Shown here: one piece after another, positions 24,601 to 37,300 of the stretch
Numbering within the stretch: position 1 is the stretch's first letter
How the letters are laid out: every line of letters starts with the position of its first letter
Assembly (NCBI GenBank): GCA_035771175.1
Contig: CM069600.1
Coordinates: 773,501-837,500, forward strand
Direction of reading: 5' to 3'
DNA length: 64,000 bases
DNA from: Paratinospora sagittata
Lineage: Eukaryota > Streptophyta > Magnoliopsida > Ranunculales > Menispermaceae
Notes under the pieces: generated by a model
What the model was told of the DNA's origin: nothing
Seen by the model: only the letters and a program-made list of their open reading frames with translations
Database searches by the model: none
Position numbers and translations under genes: made by a program

Positions 24601-27600
24601 ACCTAGGCTACGCCTCTCCTAGACAGGGCAAATCGCCTAGTCATCTCCTTGGCGCCTTGAAAACATTGAATAAAATAAATTACTTTAAATAATAATAATA
24701 ACAATAACAATATTTATTTGTTTATTGATTACTTTTCCATTTGCATTCTTCATAATTAACTTCGATAATTTTGTATACCACAATTCCACATGAATGACAC
24801 TACTAGTAGCCAAGTAGGAACAAGTTGTTTCTTCCTTTTGATCTGAAGCAACAATTTTTTGTTTGATCTTGTTCATTAGATGAATGATTTGTCTTTTTTT
24901 TATAAAGCTTTTTTAATTTAATTGGAATGTGAAGAGAGAAATATTTGTTACTTATTTAGTGTTTTTCTTCTTGTAGCTTGGTATTGAATTGGCTACAACT
25001 GCAAATGATCGTACTGTAGAACAAGCTTGGGATGAATTAGTTGCCCGTGTCTCTTTTTTGTTCTCAAATGAGGTAGGTAGTTATCCTTACAGATGGAGTA
25101 TTTTTTTTTTTTTTTTGAGAGTAAACAAAGCATATTATTAAAGATGCAGTTCAAAAACAAAGACAACAACAAAACAGAGTACCAGAGGTACTCCAAATCT
25201 CAAAGCAAAGGAAAAAAATACAAGTCCACCCAGCACCCCAAAGACCTAAGGAACCCCTAGGCAACATTCCCATTTCCTAACCCATGCATTAATTGAGAAT
25301 TCTCCATTAAGGTTGAAAGCTAATAATCAAGAGCTAGCCATAAATAAAATGTTGTTCCAAAGATTGAGGCTGTATTTTGATTCTCCCTGAAAAATGCGAT
25401 GATTACGCTCAAGCCAAATTACCCAAAGAGTTGCCCATGTTGCCGTTCTCATGATTTCCTTATCCTTGCTCGTCAGCCCATTAATATGTCCCAAATACAA
25501 ACACTCCTCACAAGATCTAGGGGCAGTGAACCTATCCCCGAGCCTATAGTTCCATTCCTTCCAAATGTTATGAGGAGAATTTACGGGAGAAAAACAAATG
25601 TTCAGCAGCATCAACATCATTCAAACATAGAGGACAACAATGGGGCGATAGATAAAAGTGAGGCATTCTTTTTTGCAGTAAGTCACCAACACTAAGCTTG
25701 TTATGAGCTAAGAGCCACCTAAATACTTTAACTTTAGAAGGAATGAGAGCTTTCCAAATATGTGGGGCTACAGAAAAAACTGGGATAGAAACATCATTAA
25801 TCAAGATTTGGAAGTAGGATTGGCAAGAGAAAGAGCCTGATGGATGAATTGACCAAACTAATCTATCTTGGGCATTGGATAAATTGACACGGCTTAAAAG
25901 AGAACATAATGAATCAAACTCCACTTGTTGGCCAACAGTGAGTACAAATGGAGTATCAATATCGCAAACATCATTGTGCCACTGGTGATAATGCCATAGT
26001 TGTTGACTTCGTTGATCTACACTTGTATTATGAGAAAGCATTTCTGCAATTTTTTCCCACTTTGTTTTGTAAGTTGAAGTCTTAATAAATAATTGATTTT
26101 GATGCTATTAGAAGATTTTTTTGTCTTAAATGGCTTTCTGTTTATAATTAATTTTCTATTTAAAATGAAAATATATTTTTTAGGATTTTTCAATATTTTC
26201 TTGAGATTTACATGGATTCTACTGAATGGGGAGCCTTGGTGCAACTGTAAGAGTTTCTGCCGTGTGACCATGTGGTCACGGGTTTGAGTCGTGGAAACAA
26301 CCTCTTGCGATGTAAAGTAAGGTTGCGTACAATGGACCCTAAAGTGGTCCGACCCTTGGTTCCCATGCCTTGCGCATAGGCAGGAGCTTCATGCATCGGG
26401 CTGTCCCTCTTTACGTGAAATCTACTTAACAAGGTTGTTATAATCTTGATTTGAATCTATAGATCTTACATCACGATTTATGATTCAATTCCTTAACTTG
26501 AGTCTAATATGTCTTAAAGTGAATTCTAAATAGTTAGTAGAATCTTTTCTTTTTAAAAGAAACTAAAAACAATATATTAATATGGATAAGAAATATGTTC
26601 ATATTTCACATATCCAATACGCTGACGATTGCCTTTTCTTCCTTAAGAATGATGGGTGTAGCCTTAAGAGCACTTTGGGGATCATTAAATGTTTTTGTTT
26701 TATCTCTGGTTTACGAGGTAACCCAGCCAAATGCCAACTGGCTGGAATTAACATTCCTGAGGCGGAGATTCATGATATGGCTGAGAGGTTCGGTGTGACA
26801 GTTGGCTTTTGGCCGATGAACTATTTGGGTATGCCACTTGGGGGTAATTCATTGAAGTTGTCTTTCTGGGATCCGGTGATTCAAACAATTAGTTGCAACG
26901 TGGATGGATGGAAGAAAAGTTACTTATCGAGAGGCGGCAGAATTATTCTCCTCAAATATGTTCTTGCAGCTATTCCAACATATTTCATGTCAACTTTTCG
27001 CATGCCTAGGATGGTGGCATCTTTCATTGAGAAGAAAATGCGGAATTTCGTTTGGAAAAATGAAGATAAAGAAAAAAGGATCTCATTTGGTTAAATGGGA
27101 GACGGTGAAACCGGATGTGGAGCATGGTGCTTTGGGTATTGGTGATCTTATTATGAGGAATAAGGCTTTGGCCGGGAAGTGGTTGTGGCGTTTTTTGATG
27201 GAGAAGGATGCTCTCTGGGCACGCGTTATCAGACGTAGTCATGGGATGCAGGAAAATGGTCGCGACGCTAGTATTTGCACCTGTTCTACTTTCAAATCTC
27301 CATGAAAGTTCATTCACTCGATTTACCCCCTGTTCTCTCCCCAAATTATACTCAAAGTTAGAAATGAAAATATCATCCGTTTCAGGGAAGATGTTTGGTT
27401 TGGTGATACTACTCTTAGGGTGCAGTTTCCTAATCTCTTCAATCTCTCTGCTCTCCACAATGCATCAATTTCCTTTTTTGTCATGCCTCCTCGATCACTT
27501 GATGGTTCAATTCCTAATTGGAACCTTCACCTACAACCAATCTTCCTTGTAGTTCACTTGAAGAAATTCCTTCTCTTTTACAGTGCCTTAATTCTGTTAT

Positions 27601-28296
27601 TCTTCACGATGACGATGACATCATTTGCTGGTGTGGGGACCCTTATGGCACTTTTTCTACAAAATCTTTCTTCTTGACCATGACTTCCTTTGTTAATGCT
27701 CATCTTTTCCCTCATGCCAATTTTATTTGGAAGGCTCGTGTACCCCTGAAAATCAAAACTCTTGGATGGCTGGTTATTTTGGGTAGACTAAATACTAATT
27801 TATAGAAGAAATTCCCTAACACACTGCTTTCCCCATCTTGGTGTTGTCTTTGCAAGAAGAGTGAGGAATCTGCTGGCCATGTGTTTGGGGACTGCGATCA
27901 GGTGAAGGAGTTGTGGCAGTGGTGGCATAGGAGATGTCCAAGGCTGATTTTGCCAGATTTTGCATCTATTTTAGCCTATCCTAGTAGTCTTGTTGATAAC
28001 AAAATTAGACAGTATCGGGTCTGTATTTATTTTGCAATTTGGTGGTGTATTTGGGAGGAAAGGAACAACCGTATCTTTAATGATGGTTTTTGTAATAGTG
28101 CCAAGCTTTGGGAGAAGACCCTCATTTTGTTCGCTAGGTGGGTAAGCTCCAATAAGCATTAGGCTATAGGTTTGCGGAGTGGCTTGTGAGCTAGCATGGC
28201 ATTTTGGACAGGTTGTAAGTTCATCGGGACATCTCTTCTCGGTGGCCACTCTTTTTTCTTTTTCTTCATATATAATATAATCTATGTTTCTTGTCA

Positions 28297-28327
<31 letters not shown>

Positions 28328-31300
28328 TGGATAAGAAAATCATAAAATCTGTACAGTGACGTGACATCCAACCACCTCTCCCTATATGGATACAAAGTTG
28401 CCCCAACCCCTAAACCAATCCCCTAACGCATACCCGTTAGACGAATTACTTTGGCAACCCAAAAAGACGCTAAAAGATGGGAATTTTCCCATCCTTTAGC
28501 CGTCGAGAGAAACTCATCATGAAAAACCTGTTTGTTCCTCTCTTTCCATAAGGACCATAAGACCGCTAGACACACCACCTTCCAATGATTCCTTCATAAA
28601 GTTTGAACAAAATTCATGAAAGGGAAAATATTAATGATGTCTTCCTTTACAAAATCGCCACTCATGACAGGGAAATGATGGCACCATCTACTCCAAACCT
28701 CTCTAGCGATTGGACATCGTCAGCAAATGTCTCTCACTGACTTGGAATCCTGACCACATAGATAGCACCAGTGCGGAGACAAGCACATAAATGGGAATCT
28801 TTTTTGCATCATGTCCTTCGTATTCATCTTTCCATGGGAAGCTACCCATCCCAAAAATTTAACCTTTGATGGTACTTGAGCTTTCCAAATAAGGTTATGA
28901 GAAGGGAATGGAGAAATATTGCGATCGTTGAGGATGAATGGAAGGATTTTGTGGAAAACATTCTAGAAGGGTCCCAAGGCCAAGACACTCTATCATCGTC
29001 CCAGATGGCATCCCTCTAGCAACCTTACTAAGGACTGCATATCCCTCTCCTCCCTAGGAAGGGCATTCTTACCTAAATGAAAGTCCCAAGATATAGTGGA
29101 ATCCCTTGGATTCCCCACAAAGTCAATAACAAGTTTGTTATGGGAAAGAGAACAACGGTAAAGGTTGGGGAAGAATGTTTGGAATGTCATTCCCACGCCA
29201 CATGTCCTCCCAAAATCGGATGTTGTCACCCCTCCCAAGTTTAAGTCTAGTCAGGGGCAAGAAAGTGGGGTAAACTGATGAAATAAATTTCCATGGGCAT
29301 CGCAGTGTTGCTCTAGTGGCTAACCCAACATCCCTTAGATGACCTTTCTCCACAACTGATCCTTCTCATATGAGAACCTCCATAACCATTTTCAAACCAA
29401 CGCTTTGTTTATGTCATAGATATTTCCAAGCCGCCTTGGGCATCCTAAACACCGACAGGTAGTAGGTTGGAAGGGCATCCAGAGCAGACTTTATCAAGGT
29501 AAGTCTTCCCCCTCTTGATAAAAAGCTTCTCTTCCACCCATCGAGCCTTTTAGATACCTTTGATACAATTGGTTCCCAAAAGTCCATCTTAGAGGGTTAC
29601 CACCAAGGGTCATGCTCAAATATTTCATAGGCCACAGGCTAGTGGAACACCAAACTTGGTGTGCCATTTCACCCAACCACTCATGACAAACATTAATACT
29701 TGCCAGCTGGCTCTTAGCCATATTAATAACCATGCTAGATAACCAACAAAATGTCCTAACGACCATAGATGCATTATGAGCACAACTCTCACTACCCTCC
29801 AAAAGAGCAAAGTATCATCTACAAATTGAAGACGAGTGACCTCAACATTTTTCGGTCTCACCATGAAACCTGAAATCAAATTTGCCTCTTTTGCTTTGTC
29901 CAACATTTTGCCCAACACATCAACCACCATAGTGAAGAAAAGGAGAGAGCGGACATCCCTACCTTAGCCCTCTTTCCCCAACAATCTTGCCCCGAGGACG
30001 ACCATTGATAAAAACAAAATAAGAAATAGAACTTAGACAACTCTGGATCCACTTCCTCCATCTCAATCCAAACCCCTTCACTCGCAGCACAAAATCAAGA
30101 AAATCCCAATTAACCATGTCATAAGCTTTTGCAAAATCGAGCTTAAACACTACCCCCGCCTACTTTTTGGATCTGTAATCCTTCACCAATTCATTAGCAA
30201 CTAAAACCACATCGACAATTTGGCGCCTTTTTACAGAGGCCATTTGATTCACAAAAATTGTATCTTGCAGAACGCCCCTTCAACTTGTTCGCCAACACCT
30301 TTGCTATGATCTTGTATAAGCATGTGGTAAGACTGATAGGCTTGAACTCAATCACCCTTTTGGACACAGTCTTTTTGGAAATCAGACAAATGTACGTTTC
30401 ATTAGTACATCCATTGATGATCCCATTATGAAAGAACTCCACCAACACTTTCATGAGATTATCCTTAACAATGTCCCAACAATTTTGAAAGAAGCACATG
30501 GTCATACTATCCGGCCTTCGAGCCTTGGATCGCTCACAGTCAAACACCGCTTGTTTCACCTCCTCCTCGTCAAAAGGCTGTTCAAGCTCATCCCTTTCCG
30601 CCGCCTTGATAGGGCACCACTCAATAGCATCCACTCCCCAAGCACGAGTAACACCTGAAGAATAGACCCCACAGAAGTGGTCAATAATCTCAACCACAAT
30701 CTCATCTTCCCCTTCTACAACTGACCCATCGTCCCTCTCCAGTTTCGAAATGGTATTAATAGCTCTTTTGCCAGGCATGATTCTATGGAAAAACTTAGAA
30801 TTGGCGTCGCCTTCCTTGAACACTGAACCCTAAACTTGAGGATAGAAGCCCTATCTTCATTCAAACAAAGCTTCCATAGTTCAGCTTTAGTGATCGCCCT
30901 GTTCCAGGCCAACACTCCATTCCATTCTGGCCCCCCTTCTTTTTTATCTAGCTCCAAGACTAAGCCCTCTAATTCCTTCCGCTTCACAACATCCCACCCA
31001 ATTATCTCCCTACCCCACCCATGCAATTTGGACTTCACATACTTAACCATCTGCATGAACTTTTACCCTTCCCACCCTAGGGAAGGCCCCTCTCTCCACC
31101 AACCCTCAACTCGTTTTTAAACTCAGGATGATCAATCATTCGGCTCAAACCTTAGGGGAGCTAGCCTCCATTTGGATCTAGAAGTGTCAATAATAACTGG
31201 CCAGTGGTTTGAAACGAACCTTCCTCTCACTTCCTATCTATGGAAGGGAAATAACTCCTCCCATCCCACCCCAAATAAAAATTTGTCTAGCCTGCAGCAT

Positions 31301-34300
31301 GCTGGTTGTGTTTGAAAATTGGACCAAGTGAAATTTTCGTTAAGTAGGGGAGGATCGACAAGCTCAAGCTCCCTTATCAAGGCATCAAAGTCCTTCATAC
31401 TCCGAGAGATCCTACCGCTATTTAGCTTCTCGACAAGAGTACGAACAACATTAAAATCTCCAGCCACACACCACCTCACACCACATATGCTACTAAGCCT
31501 GGCCCATACACCCGACAACCACCACCCATCACAATCCCCACTGTCAACCTTCACATTCACCAAGAACTCCCCAATTAGCCTTTCAGAACTTTCACCTTTT
31601 TGGAGTCTCAACCCACAAGTAAACCACCGGCAGATCCAACCGCAGGGAGGAAAGCCCAGTCCTTAAATCTGGACTGCCAAAGTGAACCAATCAGGTCCTT
31701 ATCCACTTTCTGTCGTTTAACCTCCTGAAGGATTACAAAATCAGGACTGATTTTCCCAATGGGCCGCTTTATGATTCGCCTCTTGTCTTTTGAACCACAC
31801 CCCCGGATGTTCCATGTGAGAATCTTCATTATAACAATATAAAAAATCCATCAAGACCACATAGTACGTTGGTAACTACACCACATCTGGGATGACTTGA
31901 TTACCACAATCCAATTCAACAAGGAATAGCGTCATCCTTCGAAGGAATTCAATGGCTTCCTCCTTCTATAACTGACATTGGCTAGTTAGTTGAGCCACTC
32001 CTGCTAACTGTGCCGCTAGAACAGTCCCCCCACTAGTCACGAAAACTCCCCCATTACCATGTTGTTCATGCTCACCAGAACACACCGTCGGGATGCTGGA
32101 AACCGAGGGAAAGGTTTGGGCATTCTGGGTAGGGATTTGGGGCAATTGTGGCTAACCCTGACTCGTTGGTTCTAAAGTAGGAGCAGAATAGGGAAGATGA
32201 GAACGAGGAGGATGGAAAGCCAAATCATCATCAAAATTAAATTTTTGGTTATGTACCTTCTCAATGGGAAGTTGTTCGCCATGGCCGTCGCCATTGAAAC
32301 AATCCACATTCGCCACTTCGGCGTTGTTCCGACCACCCTTGGGCCCAGCTTTGCCGTATGATGAGTTGTTCTCGTAGTGAGAGGATTCAGCCGCCAGAGA
32401 ATCCAAAACTCGATCGTCTTTAGAACCAACGTGATTGCAGGAACCATCAAGCACCTTGAGTCTGTTCCCGCTACAACTCTCCCTGGATATTTTGGACACC
32501 GCCATCTCCTTCGGCACAAATACCTGCCTGAATAGTTTCGCATCCTTCCCCTTACGTCTCTTGTAGACTTTAATGCCACTGTTCCTTTCCCCAAACATAG
32601 TCGATCTTCATTTTCCATACCCCTAATCCGTTCTTTTTGAAGTAGCGAAAAAGCCCCCGCACTAGCCATTTTTCGCGGGCCTGACGTCGCACTTAAGAAT
32701 CCATCTTCGTGGGTCTCAATATAGGCCTTAGACCCTAGGTTTGAGTGTCAGGCGCGATCTACAATTGGGCCCGAGTAAAGCCCGCAATGCTTATAACTGC
32801 CAGTGCCAACCCTGCCCAACATACCATTCGATGCTGGGCCAGATGTACTAGCGCGTTTTTTTGCATTAACCCCGGGCCCACTTCCCTATGGGGGTCCACG
32901 AACCAACACCCTAGACGCTTCATCTATCTTACTGATGGGGCACAGTGGTGGCAGGCCACTTGTCGCATTTTCATCCCTCCACTGTACCTGCACGTAGGGA
33001 TGTAATGGGTTGGGTTGGGTCGGGTTGAAACCAAATTTCAATCCGACCCAAATTAGTTTGGGTTGGGAAAATTGGAACCCAACCCAAGCCAAACCACCCC
33101 TCAACCCCACCCAACCCAACCCAACCCAAAACTATTTCAGGTTGGGTTGGGTTGGTCATTTGGGTTGAGAATCTTGACTTTTGAGATGGGTTAAATTATA
33201 TCTATAAATTTCACATACAAATTCCACACTAATAGACATCAAACATGTAATGTTTTAATTTCAAATACAACCATATCAATATGTAAATTTGACCACCATT
33301 TCAAATTAATCGTAAAATATCAAGATGTTTTAAATAAAATCACATTCATCCACCACCATATCATAATACCAAACTAGTTCGGTTCGGGTTTGGGTTGGGT
33401 CGGTTTTTTAGGCTCCCAACTTGTGACCCAACCCAAACAATTCGGGTTGGGGTTTTTTCAACCCAACCCAACCCGTCGGGTTTGGTTCAGTTCGGTTCGG
33501 CGGGGTTGGTCAGGTCGGTCGGGTTGGCTTACACCCCTACCTGCACTTCACCGTCTTGATAGACAACACCACGCGTCGTTTCCTCCTGGAGTCATTGCTT
33601 GGCAATGGCGGCGATTTGGACTCTCGACAAACGACTCATCATTCCTCATCGGAGTCCGGGAAGCCACTCTCGTCGGTGATCGAGAAACCGCCCTCTGTGG
33701 CTCTTGCGGTAATTCCATCATTCTGCTCACTTGCTCACTTGTCGGGGGTTGGGAAAGATAGACAAAGTTCGGGGGCCATGTTCCCAACTCGAAGAGATGG
33801 ATTTTGAACCTCTCCACTTCACCAGAAACCTCCATAGTCTCCGGCAAAAAGCCACAAGACCCTTCACGCGCAATCTGGCCATGTCAAAGGCTAATGCCTC
33901 CGACGACAATGGATCGATTTCAAGCAACCCGCCACACATCTCTCCAATTTTTGTCAAATTCACACAATTCCAGGATGAAATTGTAATTCCTTCCACACCA
34001 ATCTAGTCATTACGACAAAGAAACCTACGATTTGCCATTGCAAGTCCTTGCTCTATCTCTGAACTCTGTAACTTAGATTGTTGAATGCCATTTTTCCCTT
34101 GATTAGCACATCCATCTCCTCCTCAGAGACATTCATAAGGAGTGCTCGATCTGAACATATAGGATTGAGCCGAAGACCACCACACTACGCTCCCTCTCAA
34201 TATCCATCCATTTCGCCTCGTTCAACGACCAGAAGACCACCACACTATGCTCCAGACAAGAATATGTTGTCTTCCACTGAGAAGCATCACCCGTGAAAGC

Positions 34301-37300
34301 GTTAGGCTCAACACTCGTTGTCTCAGGGTCGATGTTTTCCTTACCACCGGTCCCGTTCTTACATTTGACCCATTTCGTCATCGGGGCTTTTGTCGAAAAA
34401 GTCTTAAAACTATGATTGCCAACACACTTGTTCAGTGCCACCACCAATTCCGGCCATTGCTTGTTGTCACCCTTGTCCAACACAAAAATCATGAATTGAG
34501 AACCGCGTTCCACCTTTGTGATTTGTAAATATCAACCTCTAATATTAGTGAAAGTTTCCAACAGAGTGAAAAACGATCTGCTCCGAAAAATCCTCTTAAA
34601 ACTGTCGGTCTGCCGTCCCCTTTTGCCTCAGCACCTTTAGCTACGCCCTTAGCCAACCATTTCGCCGTGCTTACATCAACCTTGACGGAAAAGGTTTTAG
34701 ACTTTGTTGCTTCCTCGATAGTAACAACGTCATCGCCATTTCCATTCCACCCTACACCTTTTACCATTTCAACGAAAAACGGAAAGAATGAACATGGCCT
34801 CTCCGTGTAGCATTTCCTTTAAAATGGGTCGTCTTAGCTTTACTACCGAGAGGATTGCCGGCGCCACCGTCGCCGCTACCTCTTCCACGATTCCCCGTCT
34901 TCCAGTTGTGGTCGCGACGGAACCGATCCCGTCGCCTGTGCTGACCCATTTTTTTCAATCTTATAGACTTAGTTGAATCTTAGAATGCGTAATTTGCATC
35001 TTATGATACAAACATTGTTTCAGATTTTTTTGTTGGGGTTTTTGGGAGTACTGTTGGTACTCTTAGGCTTTCTGGGGTGTAACTTTTGTTCTGTTTAATG
35101 TATATCCTATTTATTTCTTCTAAAAAACAATTTCTTATGATGCAAGTAATATGGACTATTCTTATTAAAAACAAAATTGTGCATTTCATATGCATAAACT
35201 TTTCAAGTATCATGCTTCAATCTTTGTACTTTAGCAAATTTTCTTTTTCCTTTAGTCTTGACAACCTAGAGATTAAATAGTTATTGATTTCAACCTTTGA
35301 CAAGGCTTGTCAACCATTTGACCAAGGTAGAAATTTTAGAATGAACTTTTTTATATTTCTTTTTTTGCAAGGATGAGTTTTTTTTATCAAAAATCAAGCT
35401 ATCTCAATTTTCATTGCCTTGTGAAAATAATAAATGCAATTCAACTCAACAATGCCTTTTTCCAACTACAGTGGAAAGAATACATGAAATAAAAGATCAT
35501 GTAACGTCAAGTTTCATATGTAAATTGAAAAACAATTTGGTTAGGAGACAAATTTTTGTTGTGGAGAAGAGACAAATCTGAGGGATTGCGTTGCCATTTA
35601 TGGTGTTGCCATTTAGAGGAAAATTTATTTTTAGGAGTTGCCATATCTAAAAGAACTGAAATTGTGAAAGTTACTATACAATGAACAACTTTGTAAGTCT
35701 ATTTATTTTGGTGTTTCTCCATTGAGGAATTATCACGAATAAGAAGAATTTTCCTCTCTTCTCCCGTGGACGTAGGCCATTGAGCCGAACCACGTTACAT
35801 CTCCATGTTTCTTTATTATTTTATTTTACAACAATTTTAGTAGCCATTTTGGAACTTCAATAGTTTCAATTTGGGCCAAAGTGCCAATGAATACAATTAT
35901 AAGTTGAATTCCATGAGTTTACAAATACACAAACACACACATGATTCAAATGTTGATCTATTAATCTTACGATTTGTTGATTTGGATCCTAATATGATTC
36001 ACAAAGCTTAAGATTCAAAATTTTGACAACTATGTGCACAACCACATTCATATTTTCTTGACTTTCTTACTTTATTCTCTTAAGGCCATTTCAAAGGATT
36101 GTCTTTGGGTTCCAAATGGACTTGTATTCAACATCTAGTACAGTCTAGCTTCTTCTAGTCTATTTCTAAGTTTTTAATCTTACGATTTGTTGATTTGGAT
36201 CCTAATATGATTCACAAAGCTTAAGATTCAAAATTTTGACAACTATGTGCACAACCACATTCATATTTTCTTGACTTTCTTACTTTATTCTCTTAAGGCC
36301 ATTTCAAAGGATTGTCTTTGGGTTCCAAATGGACTTGTATTCAACATCTAGTACAGTCTAGCTTCTTCTAGTCTATTTCTAAGTTTTTAATCTTACGATT
36401 TGTTGATTTGGATCCTAATATGATTCACAAAGCTTAAGATTCAAAATTTTGACAACTATGTGCACAACCACATTCATATTTTCTTGACTTTCTTACTTTA
36501 TTCTCTTAAGGCCATTTCAAAGGATTGTCTTTGGGTTCCAAATGGACTTGTATTCAACATCTAGTACAGTCTAGCTTCTTCTAGTCTATTTCTAAGTTTT
36601 TAATTTGCACATGTTCACTTTCCGTCTCATGCATTGATCCACAAAAGGGACAGCAACTTTCTAAACTTGGAGGAAACATGAACACCCACCTAATTGTTTG
36701 GACGGCTACTTCCGGATGAAATGGCATTTGAAAAACGAAACCATGAACTAAGATGTTGAGAAACATTTTCTTCTTCTTAATTATTTTTTTCATGATAAAA
36801 CTCGCTAATTTATAAGTAGCCTAATCAGCTACAAGGTCTAAATACCACACTCAATGGTTCTCGATGTATTTAAGGGAGTTTGTGGATGGATGGTAGTCTC
36901 AGAAGCATACAAATACTCCATTCTTAAATATTTAATAATGAAACATTTACCAGCGTACCAAAAGTTGTCTGTTAGGTTTTATGTATGCATGCATTAGGAT
37001 GATATATTACCATGCTACTTCATATCACCTCATTTAATAGTCTTTATTATTGGGTTAATTTATTTATTTGTTTTATAGAAAGATCGCTATCTCCCTGCTA
37101 CTTCTCATGTTTCATTTTTTTAAAGATCATTACCATGCTACTATTTTTTTGCTTGTTTATTGTTTTTTAGATGTTCTTGCTTGAATTTCTTGTTTGCTGA
37201 TTTTTTTTTTCAAATTCTTTCCTGGATTCATGTGTAAAGCTCCTATCCTTGTCACATCCACTTGCTGGTCACTTCAGAGAAGCATTGAGGAGAAAAGATG

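Larger units (their letters stand above)
26547..34968 (-). mobile_element. Near-full-length L1-type LINE (A) with nested insertions
   Basis: Read from 34968 leftward, the element has an ORF1 (34958 to about 31900), an ORF2 with endonuclease and RT (31829 to about 28400) and a 3' tail ending near 28339. The tail is split by LINE B and resumes at 26580-26547. A likely target-site duplication is TTAGTTGAATCTT at 34969-34981 against TTAGTAGAATCTT at 26534-26546 (12 of 13 bases). Taking out LINE B and the hAT element in ORF1, the element is about 6 kb, a normal length for a plant L1. It fills most of the HEN1 intron in antisense orientation. Frameshifts show it is inactive. Confidence 0.8.

Noticed and set aside
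33000..33170. Telomere-like repeats (GGGTTGGGT)
   Set aside because: The unit is not the plant telomere TTTAGGG, and the stretch is the subterminal part of a hAT element with terminal repeats and a duplication.
33390..34528. Plus-strand open frames over LINE A ORF1 and the hAT element
   Set aside because: They mirror the minus-strand ORF1 or run through GGGTTGGGT repeats and have no family features.
36581..36793. 70-codon minus-strand frame with CCPFCG motif
   Set aside because: At most a trace of a LINE zinc-binding tail; too short and weak for a gene call.
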